The notes: generated by a model not told the origin, from the letters alone. 19,578 nt of DNA from Saccoglossus kowalevskii (GCF_000003605.2 NW_003120927.1:386030-405607), one strand, 5' to 3'; shown: positions 1 through 8,768, counted from the first letter of the stretch. Numbers and translations are program-made.

Positions 1-1
1 A

Positions 2-208
2 AATCAATCAGGTTTATTTTCCATCTACAGAGAAATCACTTCTCGATGTACGCGACAAAGCATCGTCATGGGAATTACAATTTCTTTAAAAGTTTTCGCA
101 GAAAGTATTGAAGTCTGCAATATAAATCAATGTGCACAAACTGCCCAAATATGTGAACCGTTAAATCAACCGCAAAGTATTTGTTGGACTGTTTATTCAA
201 CATACTGA
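2..208 (+). CDS. possible terminal exon entering from the left edge (hypothetical)
   Basis: One frame is open from position 2 to a TGA at 206-208, 68 residues, with four cysteines in its last third (motifs VCNINQC and QICEPLNQPQSIC). A pyrimidine-containing TAG/CAG acceptor ends at 30 (CCATCTACAG), so a terminal exon could also begin at 31 in the same frame. The product is not recognised; the cysteine spacing would suit a small secreted or extracellular segment, but that is inference. The other two frames are also protein-like for about 28 to 37 codons from the edge, which lowers the value of this reading. An open frame of this length is expected many times by chance in a window of this size. 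Confidence 0.13.
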   Translation, partial: NQSGLFSIYREITSRCTRQSIVMGITISLKVFAESIEVCNINQCAQTAQICEPLNQPQSICWTVYSTY

Positions 209-277
209 AATTCAGAAGTTAATCTTACAGTAAGATGTACTCAGCTTTATTACCTCGTATTGCCTGGCCTCGTAACG

Positions 278-373
278 CTATGTGAAGTGCGCCCTCACAT
301 CAGGGCGATTATTTCCCGTATCACGCCAGGCCCAGCGCGTCCAGCTTTCATTATTCAAAACAAAACCCGTCAT
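278..373 (-). CDS. short 31-codon ORF in repeat-like DNA
   Basis: An ATG-initiated frame of 31 residues (start MTGFVLNNES, with a Trp-rich centre and Arg/Asp-rich end) lies on the minus strand. It is followed by an AATAAA (minus strand, 244-249). Local base composition is richer in CpG than the flanks, and the stretch lies next to a fold-back repeat, so it may be part of a dispersed element rather than a host gene. It contains a small hairpin, CGCCCT (290-295) against AGGGCG (302-307). Not recognised. Confidence 0.12.
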   Translation of the reverse strand: MTGFVLNNESWTRWAWRDTGNNRPDVRAHFT

Positions 374-455
374 TCTAAATTACGTTGTGTGTTTGAGGTC
401 AGGCCGTGGTAAAATTGTAATTTACACCTATAAAGGTATATGATAAAACCGTTAT

Positions 456-525
456 GGACTGGATACGGCGCAAGCTCGGGCGCTTCTGCCACACGACCTC
501 GGGCCACAGAAGCCGTATCCAGTCC
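456..525. repeat. fold-back hairpin with perfect 14-bp arms
   Basis: GGACTGGATACGGC (456-469) and its exact reverse complement GCCGTATCCAGTCC (512-525) enclose a 42-base GC-rich loop. Inside, GCTTCTG (482-488) can pair with CAGAAGC (507-513), competing with the base of the outer stem, so two alternative folds exist. A weaker outer similarity links GGGCGATTATTTCCC (about 304-317) to the reverse complement of GGGAAATATTCGCGCC (about 582-598). This is compatible with a small non-autonomous fold-back transposon. No target duplication could be set. Confidence 0.65.
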
Positions 526-699
526 GTCAAGATTAATATCACGTTCTTGTTAGCCGCAACGCTCCAATCATTAACGTCGTTTGGGAAATATTCGCGCCAC
601 ATCATTTAATACAAACCATGTTATTGGTTCCAACCCAGAAGGGACGCACTGAATGGAGTATCTCCAAGCTGCTGACATTCGCAATGGCAATGGAAGCGT

Positions 700-2100
700 A
701 ATTTTAACGGTTGGGATCGGTAATTAAATTACCAAAAAAATGAGAATTCAGCCTCCAACAAAAAAAAAACAAAGCATGGTATTAGTCATTCTTGCTGTGC
801 TGAACTACTCCGAAATCAACGGTTTAGACGTTCACTCGCACGTGAAACAAAACAATTTGCTTTAGAAAGTAACTACTTTTTTACCAGTCCTTTTAGTATG
901 AATTTCTAGCAAAGGTTGATACACAAGATGCCTCGTGGCTAAATATTTTACTCTTCACACTATTACCTTCACCGTAGGAAGTTATGATAATCCTGGTGTG
1001 GCTTTGTGTGTTCGTTTGTGAATAGAAGCAGTTGGAAAGCAATTTTCATAACATGTTTAGAAGTGGTTGCCTTTGAGACCATCGATTCAGGTTTGTTAAC
1101 AGGATTCTACACAATTAACAGATAACTAAAACAATTGTGGGCGAATTTCCACGGAATCAATATTTAGAAGTTATATCTAGGGGGTAATCTGAATTCAGTG
1201 GAAATATTTTTTTGGGAATGATTCTTCACAGACCGGGTTATTGTAATTTGCAGCCCTCCGAGATTCTTCAGAATGACTTAACTTGAGTTACGCTGTAAAA
1301 TATTTGACAATATTTGGAAAATGTATATTATATTGGAAATTATGGCGATAAATATATTTCACATCTATCTTATACATCCTCCGACATAATCATAAAATCC
1401 TATAAATATCGTAAAAGATCAGCAAAGTATGATATCAAGTGCGCTCCATATCCCGTCATGCACCAGTAAATCTAAAGTAAACATTGCAATCCGATTACCA
1501 CTGTTGTCAAATTAATCATTGAAAAATGAGCACGTAGCAAACTAAAGTGAATTTTATTGTAATACAACTCATCTTGATTGCGCGACTCTGCGAAAGTGAA
1601 AAGGACATCACCCCAATAAAATGACCTGAATATACGTACTTAGTCTTATCAAAATGCCAGGAAATCAGGAACCGCTCCAAAATACCCAAACTGTCGATTT
1701 AACTATCATAGAAAATGTATTTATTGTATTTATTATTTAGAAAATAAGTATTATTGTTTCGCCTTGCCGCTTAACGACGATATTCTCCCTGTGTTTTTAT
1801 TTCTGTAAATGCAACACATTTTTTAAAATAAATAAAAGCATATATGCTATTAACAAATGGTGTCAATAAGTTTATAATGTCGATAGTCTGGCACTACAGA
1901 TTCTAAGAACCATTCCACTATTCTTTTTAGGGGTGGGTAGATTGAAAAGATGTCCAAACTATTTTATTTATTTTTCTCTACATCAGAAGCAGCGAATGCA
2001 TTTTGTTTCAGCTCATAAGTAATATGTTGTCAAATGTTCTCGTTCATACCTTCTTCAATATTAATGATTCATTCCAGCATGAATTGCAGAAATGAATTTC
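700..2100. other. AT-rich stretch with no supported gene
   Basis: Only short frames are seen. Overlapping AATAAA matches occur at about 1827-1838 (plus) and about 1720-1735 (minus), but no convincing coding exon leads into them. Just left of this stretch, at about 618-725, three frames are each open for 23-30 codons in slightly GC-richer sequence. One of them reads through an in-frame TGA at about 653. None can be preferred. Confidence 0.5.
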
Positions 2101-2103
2101 TAA

Positions 2104-2135
2104 ATATATATATATATATATATAATTATATATAT
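2104..2135. repeat. (AT)n microsatellite, interrupted
   Basis: A run of alternating A and T with one interruption (ATAATTATAT). It is a simple repeat with no coding potential. Confidence 0.9.
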
Positions 2136-2275
2136 TCATAAAACTGCGTGAACTAAAAGCAATACATCACAATATGTCGCTTGAAATAAATGGGATAGAT
2201 ACACTGAATCGAATATTATGTGACGTGTTTAGATTTCATTTCACAAAATATTAGTGCCATCCTGTATATACAGCC

Positions 2276-2470
2276 ATGCCGTGGTATTATGAGATTTTCT
2301 CCACAAATCAACACCGGCAGCTGGGTAAATACGCTACTATTTACTTTATATGCGAAACGAATGGCAGCTTGAATCCGATATTGTATTTAACGCAGCAGCC
2401 TCAAACGGCCTGGACACTGACACTAAAATTAGCACTTTCACTTTTAAGAACAATAACAAAGAACTATTGA
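2276..2470 (+). pseudogene. GPCR-like fragment: end of TM6, loop and TM7 with NPxxY
   Basis: This 64-residue frame reads PWYYEIF at residues 2-8, then a polar loop, then KYATIYFIC (18-26) and NGSLNPILYL (29-38, DNA 2360-2389). In rhodopsin-family GPCRs, TM7 ends in N(S/G)xLNPxxY, and the TM6 proline-aromatic motif lies about 35 residues before the NP proline. Here the spacing is 32. The 26 residues after NPILY are basic and amphipathic, as expected of helix 8 plus a short tail, ending at TGA. An in-frame TAG lies upstream near 2252, and a CAG acceptor (TATATACAG, ending 2274) immediately precedes the ATG. So this is either the last exon of a receptor or, more likely, a decayed copy: no upstream transmembrane segments were found. 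The family call rests on the motif and spacing only. Confidence 0.3.
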
Positions 2471-2990
2471 TATATATTCGAAGTAATTGTAATTTGAAAA
2501 ATATGTAAATTATGCAAACAAAAATACAAAATGCAATAATAGTTGGAACATCGTATTTCTCGCGATAGAACAAACAAGCAAGCAAGAAATTCTGACATAT
2601 GTCATGTTTTCAGCATATTTATACAGTTCTGCGAGTAAATTTAATTTAATTTACATTTAATGTCCGCAACAACTCAATGACATATTACGTGATGGTTTCG
2701 GAGTGGGCATATGTTTGTTGGGGCTGTTGAGTTCTTATATATTGAATTTTTTTAATAGTGAACATATTTACAATATTAACTACGTCATTGACTTATTTTG
2801 AAAACGTGCCTTTGCATCTAACTCAACATGCTGTTACTATGCTGAGACAAAGTTAGCTTTCTGTTTAGATTGGAATATTTAGTATCACAGTCTTTATGCA
2901 CATGTAACATGTGTTACAATTTAGGAAACGGACAATGTACTTTACATGTGTTGTATACGTTGCAAGGGAGTCGAAGGGACCCATGTCGAA

Positions 2991-3040
2991 CGCGACGCGA
3001 CGCGACGCGACGCAGCGCAACGCGACGCAACGCAACGCAA
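2991..3040. repeat. CGCGA pentanucleotide array, ten units
   Basis: Ten contiguous 5-bp units. The last two bases of successive units run GA, GA, GA, GA, AG, AA, GA, AA, AA, AA. Most variation is CGCGA to CGCAA, a CpG transition, and it accumulates to the right. The open frames across it, with repeating Asp-Ala-Thr and Asn-Ala-Thr, are products of the repeat and not evidence of a gene. Confidence 0.92.
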
Positions 3041-3262
3041 CGAATGTGACACTTTATTTGGTTATTTTCTGGTATTCGTTGGCGTGTCTTATGATTCTAG
3101 TTCACGGATTAAGATTAGAACTAATTATTTATTTTAAAAAGGGTGACCGTTATGTAAAACTTTTAAACTAAATGACCCTAAATTAAAATAACTTACACAT
3201 GCATCTCCCCATGTTTCTGCAGGTCTCCATAATCTAGTAATTAAAGTTTGTTGCTCAATGAT

Positions 3263-3282
3263 TATATATATATATATATATA
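3263..3282. repeat. (AT)n microsatellite
   Basis: An uninterrupted alternating TA run of about 20 bases. Confidence 0.9.
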
Positions 3283-3430
3283 AATGGTCAGGGTGAACTG
3301 TCTCTGGGTATAACTTGCATACTTTACCCAATGGCTAATGGTCGTAGGGATAGTTGTATGTTGTTTCCTCGCTGCATAACAGACAAACAACTGATTCGTG
3401 TCACCTCACATCTCTAACATAATACCTACG

Positions 3431-3458
3431 CTGGTCTTCAGGGACTGGTCTTCAGAGA
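3431..3458. repeat. 14-bp tandem duplication
   Basis: CTGGTCTTCAGGGA (3431-3444) is followed at once by CTGGTCTTCAGAGA, identical in 13 of 14 positions. It lies directly left of a possible promoter cluster. Confidence 0.8.
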
Positions 3459-3460
3459 AA

Positions 3461-3484
3461 GGGGGCGAGCTGCCATCTTATTGG
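3461..3484 (-). promoter_or_regulatory. possible promoter cluster: GC box, YY1-like site, CCAAT
   Basis: On the minus strand CCAAT (3484-3480) abuts AAGATGGCAGC (3479-3469), close to the YY1 motif AAGATGGCGGC, followed by CGCCCCC (3467-3461). The ATG inside the YY1-like site would begin Met-Ala-Ala-Arg and runs 12 codons to a stop, with no clear donor before it. This resembles the promoter-start layout of housekeeping genes but lacks a supporting downstream exon. Confidence 0.22.
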
Positions 3485-3739
3485 CCATGGTCAGCAAGAA
3501 AAGTGTCTAGCATGTAAAATGTTAGAGTGTGGCTGATTTCAATGGTTCATAGGAAGGTACTAGTACTAGCCTGAATGATACTGTGTATATGGATCATTAC
3601 TTGGAGCGGTCTGCTTACACTGGCGCATTTGCCATGTCGTGAGTTTAGTTCCAGTCTTGTTGCACGTTTATATGTTCCTAATTTGCCCGTAATTGGTATT
3701 TCTACGTCTACGACTATAGGCTAGCCCTGTACCCTTTGA

Positions 3740-3994
3740 ATGCGTTGGGCAAAAGACTTTTGTGTGGAACAAATGAATTTTGCGAAGTACACCACAAAAT
3801 GGGCCGAATGCTTTACTGGATCTACCGGTTGTCAACTGCAACGAATTATAGTGTTGCAATGGAATCTGCCCAGTATATTGTCAGACATTAAGCTAAAAAA
3901 ATCTTCTCATAGTTGCCAAGTGTCGAACTCACCGGGCGCTCCTCACAAAAATGATCGAGTGAGGTTTGGGTTTGTTGAGTGCGTGGGTGACTAA
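3740..3994 (+). CDS. hypothetical 84-residue ORF
   Basis: This is ATG-initiated. The first 50 residues are mixed and moderately coding-like (MRWAKDFCVEQ at the start), while the last 15 fall in a degenerate TGAG-type microsatellite. No splice or poly(A) signal clearly belongs to it; an AATAAA lies at about 4163. Antisense frames are open over part of it. Not recognised, and probably chance. Confidence 0.12.
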   Translation: MRWAKDFCVEQMNFAKYTTKWAECFTGSTGCQLQRIIVLQWNLPSILSDIKLKKSSHSCQVSNSPGAPHKNDRVRFGFVECVGD

Positions 3995-4035
3995 GTAAGC
4001 GAGTTAGCGGGTGCGTATGTGAATGACAATGAACA
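3952..4035. repeat. degenerate tetranucleotide (TGAG-like) repeat
   Basis: The sequence can be written as 4-base units such as TGAG, TGCG, TGGG, TGAC, TAAG, TAAG, CGAG, TTAG, CGGG, TGCG, TATG, TGAA, with G usually at the fourth or third place. It is best read as an old, mutated tetranucleotide microsatellite. Confidence 0.5.
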
Positions 4036-4246
4036 CTTAGATTAGACAGTACACAGAGACACAGTGCCATATTTATTCAATATTGTCGTTCCTCAGAGCC
4101 ATAATTTAAGCTTCATGGTAGACCTTTTTCTTTAACATCTAACCAGGTCACATGGGTAAGGTGAATAAAGTTTGAAAGCTTCAGCTAATTTGCATTTATT
4201 AATATGTTCTACGCTAAATGTACGAACCACATCTTACAAACGAAAT

Positions 4247-4392
4247 ATGTGTGCCATGTTTGAAAATCCTAGCTATGTTTTCTCTTGTGGTACTATGCCA
4301 AATATATGTAAGCAAATACTATGATCTTCCATCTAAAATGAGAATATGGGAAACATGTGTGCCAGATTTGAAGACGCTAGCTATTTTTCCCT
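4247..4392. repeat. two diverged copies of a 108-bp unit
   Basis: ATGTGTGCCATGTTTGAAAA at 4247 recurs as ATGTGTGCCAGATTTGAAGA at 4355, and both continue into a shared CTAGCTAT core. The offset is 108 bp, a multiple of three, so the plus-strand frame 4218-4439 shows a matching peptide repeat (CVPCLKILAMF and CVPDLKTLAIF). I read this as a partial tandem repeat rather than a protein. Confidence 0.55.
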
Positions 4393-4887
4393 GCAACATC
4401 TGTTGTAAACATACACGCACACGCTGGTGCGGTTATTAGATCAATATTTCATCACAATACATGTTCCTGAAACCGACTTTTCATAATCTTCCATTCCAAA
4501 ATTGATAAATCCAAACTATTACAGAACATGTCACAATCACACTCAATCCTATGATGTTATCAAATTCAATCAATATAATTCTCAGTATGAAAATGTAACT
4601 GGGTTATCGAAAAAAAAACTCTGCATCTGACTGCAACGTGAATGAATCACGTCACAACGATTAAACAGCTCTCCAATATTTCTAAGCACAGCTGTAAAAC
4701 GCAATGATAGACGGATTTAATGGGCAAATGAAATCATTATAAAAGTACACAGTGTGGTCCTGGAGATTGAGACAGATATACTGTTATGTTTTACCGTGTA
4801 TGCGTATGCCCCTCTAGGGTGGATTTTATTTCCATGTCTATGCTCAGAATTTAATTAATGTTCGAGGCAACCAAGTATAAAAACAAA

Positions 4888-4893
4888 TTTATT
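4888..4893 (-). terminator. poly(A) signal AATAAA (minus strand)
   Basis: AATAAA on the minus strand, six bases past the stop codon of the exon at 4900-4999, is followed by the T-rich TTTGTTTTTAT. The resulting 3' UTR would be very short. Confidence 0.4.
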
Positions 4894-4899
4894 GATCAA

Positions 4900-4999
4900 T
4901 CATACTAGGTTTATGGGATTGTTGAAAGAGTCATCTAAAATTGCCGAGGGGTTATGTTGCTTTCCACACATCATTACAAGTCTGGATTTATAGGGTCTA
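4900..4999 (-). CDS. candidate terminal exon of a two-exon gene
   Basis: The minus strand has a long pyrimidine-rich tract (CTCATTTTGTTCTCTTCTTT) ending in the acceptor GCTAG at 5000. After it, a frame with balanced codon use encodes 32 residues (RPYKSRLVMMCGK at the start, DDSFNNPINLV at the end) before TGA at 4900-4902. AATAAA follows six bases later. The exon begins with one base completing a split codon, which fits the two bases left at the donor at 5993. Joined to 5994-6142 it gives 82 residues over a 994-base intron. The product is not recognised; it is basic then acidic with no obvious domain. This frame is also open upstream of the acceptor, so a single-exon reading starting near 5175 is possible but less coding-like. 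Confidence 0.33.
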
Positions 5000-5993
5000 C
5001 TAGCGAACATCCAAAGAAGAGAACAAAATGAGCCAAAGCCAGAGAATGATATGTCACAAAATGCATAATGAAATATACAAGCATTAAGGTGGTGCGATCT
5101 AATAAATAGGGCACACAATTTATCGTTTTGTTTCGAAAGTGTTACATAAATATTGATTTGGACACAATTCGTCAAAGTATTGCTTAAAAGAAAAACTGTC
5201 TGAAAAAAATATTGTGGTTATTTCAAATTTAGGAATGTAAAGGTCATTGTTAATTGATTTTCATAATTGGACGGAAAAATTATCAAATTTGATCGATAAA
5301 TAATGTGTAGGGCTTACATGAATACACTGAATCAAATTATATTGTACCACGAAAACGGAGTCAAAATAAATGAATTGATTTCAGTCAAATAAATATTTCT
5401 ATATTATAGTCAATATATTTGTAGATAACGCTCAGGCAAAATATTAGTTAACGTATATTCAACGTATTTTTTTGGCAATTCACGTGACAAATTTAGGTCA
5501 ACCAACTCTTTTTCCTCTGTTGTTTTCGTCTTTTGTTATTCAGGTATGATGTAAACTACAAACTACACTACTAGACGCAAATGGCCGGCGATATCTCGTT
5601 GAATTTGAGAAACATGAGACTTGTTTTTTACATGGAATATTTCGTCAACAAACATTCACGTTTATATTATAAATGCCCATGGGCGCTTATGAAACAAAAG
5701 ATCTGGAGAAAAAGTCCCATGGCTTCATCATGAAAACTCTTGACACATTTACACAGTTGCTATTGAGGGGGCACCAACACAACTCACACTGGACAGGAGG
5801 TTCTTTCACTGCTAGAAGGTAGACAAGACAATAGTACTGGAAATAAAATACACATACACAAAAGTATCAAGTTAAATCTCCTGGCTTTAATACCTCTCAA
5901 AATAATTACAAGAAACAACGCACATACAAGTACAATGAATAAATTCACTGAAATTGAGATTGCCTTGGGAAGTGTGCATTGGTGATAACTCAC

Positions 5994-6142
5994 AGTTCCA
6001 TGATATGGAAATTGATGACAGTCAATGGCTTCTCCAACACAACGACGAAGAAATACAGAAGTCTTGCTTGCAGAGGAACGCTGTTTTTTCTGGAGGACAC
6101 CGCTGATAGAATCATGGTTGAAGCCTGTATCACTTGTCTCAT
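5994..6142 (-). CDS. candidate first coding exon of the same gene
   Basis: The ATG at 6142 opens a frame of 49 full codons (MRQVIQASTM at the start) that ends in CT followed by GTGAGT, a consensus donor (5993-5988). Third positions in the second half favour G and C, unlike the flanks. Residues 28-36 are hydrophobic (LLYFFVVVL). A TATA element sits at 6219-6212, so the predicted start near 6188 leaves a leader of about 46 bases, with one eight-codon upstream ORF overlapping the ATG. Unspliced, the frame stops at 5990. A longer frame on the same strand (5784-6194, 136 codons, TTG start, two hydrophobic stretches) overlaps and is the main alternative. Not recognised. Confidence 0.28.
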
Positions 6143-6208
6143 AATATTGCAGCAGCAACACACATGGTACCCAATTGAAATGATGGACCCCCAACTGTCC
6201 TCAGTCTA

Positions 6209-6222
6209 GCCTATATATAGGC
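6209..6222 (-). promoter_or_regulatory. TATA-type element in a 14-bp palindrome
   Basis: GCCTATATATAGGC is its own reverse complement, so it could serve either strand. It is nested in a larger near-palindrome, TCTAGCC (6205-6211) with GGCCTAGA (about 6229-6236). On the minus strand it is well placed for the gene model at 6142-4900. Confidence 0.35.
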
Positions 6223-6312
6223 ATAAATGGCCTAGATTCAGAGCCACCACCTGGGTTTCCACAGGATCCAATCAGAATGTGGTCTTGCTAGCAGCTGTCT
6301 CACGTAGGCAGC

Positions 6313-6603
6313 TCAGTAGATCATTAAAATCCTTTTGTTATGTAAATCACAACCACAACTGGTAGATTCCAATTTTCCTTCCAAAGTTATCTTCATGACA
6401 GTTATCGCACGACAATGCACATCATTTCTTCTTATGATTCCATGCACACTTCTATTTGCAGGATTTGAGGTAATATGACAAAAACATGAAGTAAAGGACA
6501 AAGTCAGATCCCAAAGCTGGAGATTTCGTGTAATTAAAGTCTGGCAACAAGACTTGGCGTCCGTATACGTCAAGTTATATTGATGATAAATCTCGTCAAA
6601 CAA
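6313..6603 (-). CDS. ORF with a Link/lectin-like half motif
   Basis: This is a 96-codon minus-strand frame starting at TTG. Residues 9-20 read YNLTYTDAKSCC, resembling the start of Link (Xlink) modules, where YxLTYxEAKxxC precedes the hyaluronan-binding core. The next conserved portion of a Link module is not visible, and the rest (cysteine-containing, ending at TGA) does not fit. It may be one exon of an extracellular domain running into intron, a decayed copy, or coincidence. No clear acceptor precedes it. The frame is open a further 10 codons upstream of the TTG. Confidence 0.17.
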   Translation of the reverse strand: MFDEIYHQYNLTYTDAKSCCQTLITRNLQLWDLTLSFTSCFCHITSNPANRSVHGIIRRNDVHCRAITVMKITLEGKLESTSCGCDLHNKRILMIY

Positions 6604-7511
6604 GGTTACATTCCCAGATGAATTTGCAATAATATATCAATAGAAATATTCTAGTTTCAATCAGTATAAGTAGAAAATAATAATGTGATCATTGTATAAT
6701 ACTAATTAAATCAATGTACTATATATAGTGATTACCCTGGGATTCTGAATGTAATTAGGTATGATCATAATCTCAAGATGTTCCATGTAGACCAATAAAC
6801 AGAAAACCCCGCATATTTTGAAAAATAAATAAGCCGAATCCCTTTGCGTTTAGATATGATTTGAATTCACAATTATAAACCAGATTTATATCTTTATATT
6901 CAATGACAAAATGGAAATCATATCTTGTTAATGTTACTACAACAACTTTTAACATAATATATTGACCAATGACCATTTCCATTGTACAAATATGGGATAA
7001 TAATAGTAATAAAAGTGGGTTCTAGTAATTTCTAGTAATGCCATGGTTACAGTGGCAGAATGCAATATGCGGTGTATATTTGGCATTTGTACTTGAAATA
7101 GTTCCATTAAAAAATGGCAGTATATTCTGTTTTACAAATACTGCGTAATGCGCGGGTTATAATATAGAAAAAACGGTCATTGGTGAAGAATGAATGCAAA
7201 CTGCGTGGACCAATAGGTATTACGAAGGGCATAGTGTGTTACAGCACTGACTTCATGTACAAATCTGTAAAACATTCGTTAAAACAAAATGTTCATTATA
7301 TGGCGATGCTGCCTTCTGTGTAAATCTGCAACAAAAGACCACGAAGCATTTTAAACGTAAAAATATGTGAGTTGCTCTCTAAACTATAAAACAATTTGGC
7401 TGCACTAAGACTGTGGTGATAAATACAACACTAATCAAAACAGATGAAATGCAAACAAAAATTCTCGTTATCTGGTATGAAAGATGATAGTTGTGAACGT
7501 AAATAATTCGA

Positions 7512-7559
7512 ATGATATATTTAAGAAAATCATTTATGAGTATTTGTGTTTCAATACAA
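7512..7559 (+). CDS. candidate first exon of a small two-exon gene
   Basis: The ATG at 7512 opens 16 codons (MIYLRKSFMSICVSIQ) ending exactly at CAA before GTGAGT, a consensus donor at 7560. The following 76-base intron ends in the pyrimidine-rich acceptor CGCTTCCCTCACCAG. Phase is zero on both sides. No promoter element was identified upstream. Without splicing, the frame stops within 16 more codons. Confidence 0.22.
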
Positions 7560-7635
7560 GTGAGTGTTTCTTCTGAAACTGCAAAAAAATATTATTTCAA
7601 CTAGTCTATGTAATCCCTTACGCTTCCCTCACCAG

Positions 7636-7764
7636 TATACAATATACAACATAACATCCACAATTATATGTAAAGCCGTTTTGTTACGGAGAATTAACAA
7701 GGCCGGCAAAGAAGATGACAGACCACCCAAGGAAACGTCGGAAATGTATGTCTGCATTAAATGA
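7636..7764 (+). CDS. candidate terminal exon, charged tail
   Basis: After the acceptor at 7631-7635 the frame runs 42 residues to TGA at 7762-7764. The first part is hydrophobic (TSTIICKAVLL). It continues as a strongly charged tail (RRINKAGKEDDRPPKE) and ends SEMYVCIK, containing a YxxI tyrosine motif. Codon use in the last 25 codons contrasts with the AT-rich surroundings. AATAAA lies 55 bases past the stop, giving a compact 3' end. Together with the exon at 7512 it would encode 58 residues. It could equally be the last exon of a larger membrane protein with exons not seen here. Not recognised. Confidence 0.32.
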   Translation, partial: YTIYNITSTIICKAVLLRRINKAGKEDDRPPKETSEMYVCIK

Positions 7765-7818
7765 TAACCTGCCTTCGCTACCCGTGGATCATGCAAAGTA
7801 GAGGGTATCCCTTTGATC

Positions 7819-7824
7819 AATAAA
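7819..7824 (+). terminator. poly(A) signal AATAAA (plus strand)
   Basis: AATAAA is followed by a T/G-rich stretch (CAGTTTGATGTTC), 55 bases past the stop codon at 7764. Confidence 0.45.
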
Positions 7825-7845
7825 CTGCAATAATCAGTTTGATGT

Positions 7846-8150
7846 TCAGAGATTGCGTGGTATTTAGCTCAGCTGCTTGCCTGTTATTCATGCTCAAGGC
7901 ATTTAAATGTTGTGTTATGCAATCTAGTGTGGTGTATCGATGTGTGTTATAGACTGTATGAAACTGTGGTCTATTCGTTAATGACATTTATTTTATATTC
8001 TCTGGAAATTCATGCGTTTTGTTATTGATATATATTAATGAATGAAGAATGTGGTGTGTTTTGCCATTTGTGTTTTGAATATGACCAAGGTCAAAGGCCG
8101 TTGTATTTTTGTTATGTAAAGCGTGGGTAATATTGATTAATATAGGTTGT
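7846..8150. repeat. degenerate tandem repeat of about 97 bp, block 1
   Basis: Roughly three diverged units. Shared phrases are TTATTCATGCTCAAGGCATT (7877) and TGTATTTTTGTTATGTAAAG (8102), both of which recur in block 2. Indels blur unit borders. No coding frame is conserved between units. Confidence 0.5.
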
Positions 8151-8447
8151 TAGAAACACCACGAGAACGGGTGAGTTTACGGAATGCGCCCTCGTGCAAT
8201 TTACTGGACTGATGATTTGAATCCGTAAACACACACTGAGTGTTTCAGACCTATACCAATATTTGTCATGTAAGCCATTGTTCTGACTGTTGGAATATTT
8301 TTGTAAACTTTGCAATCCTATGGAGATTGTAAAACGATTGTACGAGTATGAGAAGATTTTTGGTATAATTCTGTTGCGCGCAAATACGATTTATTTCCGT
8401 AAATCCCCCGAATACGAGTAGGTTTATTATGTTATACAACGAAAAGA

Positions 8448-8768
8448 TCAAAAGAAACCTATTTTGAGTCTCGGGTCTTGCCAATAGCAATAGCAACGGG
8501 ACAAAAAGTGGTATTTCTGTATTGGCTTAGCTATATAACTGTAACATCGTTCATGTGAATTACACCATACATCTTGGCTAAGACTGAACAGTTTTAGACA
8601 AGGTACAACGTTTAGTTCTTTCTCAACTATTGAACGTTTATGAAAAAAGAAGGATCCGAGCACACACCAACAGCCACGGCAAATAGAGCCTCTAGCAACT
8701 GTGCTATTGCGATTTACGATGTTTTTTTCTTGGAAAAAACAAGCATTAGAAGGTTCATTAAATATCAA
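8448..8768 (-). CDS. hypothetical 106-residue ORF
   Basis: A minus-strand frame with TTG start (the first ATG lies out of frame nearby) and ten cysteines, without a recognisable domain. AATAAA on the minus strand (8428-8423) lies 20 bases beyond the TGA. The length is within what chance allows in this window, and the frame overlaps another on the same strand. I keep it only because of the poly(A) signal. Confidence 0.13.
   Translation of the reverse strand: MIFNEPSNACFFQEKNIVNRNSTVARGSICRGCWCVLGSFFFHKRSIVEKELNVVPCLKLFSLSQDVWCNSHERCYSYIAKPIQKYHFLSRCYCYWQDPRLKIGFF

Noticed and set aside
618-725. Coding-like frames including one reading through TGA (possible selenocysteine)
   Set aside because: All three frames look similar here, and no SECIS-like structure or consistent gene context was found.
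2911-3171. 86-codon plus-strand frame with repeating Asn-Ala-Thr
   Set aside because: The repeat pattern is only the translation of the CGCGA array, the start is GTG, and another frame is open equally through the array.
8082-8093. TGACCAAGGTCA, a nuclear-receptor-like inverted repeat
   Set aside because: A single short palindrome inside a degenerate tandem repeat, without promoter context.
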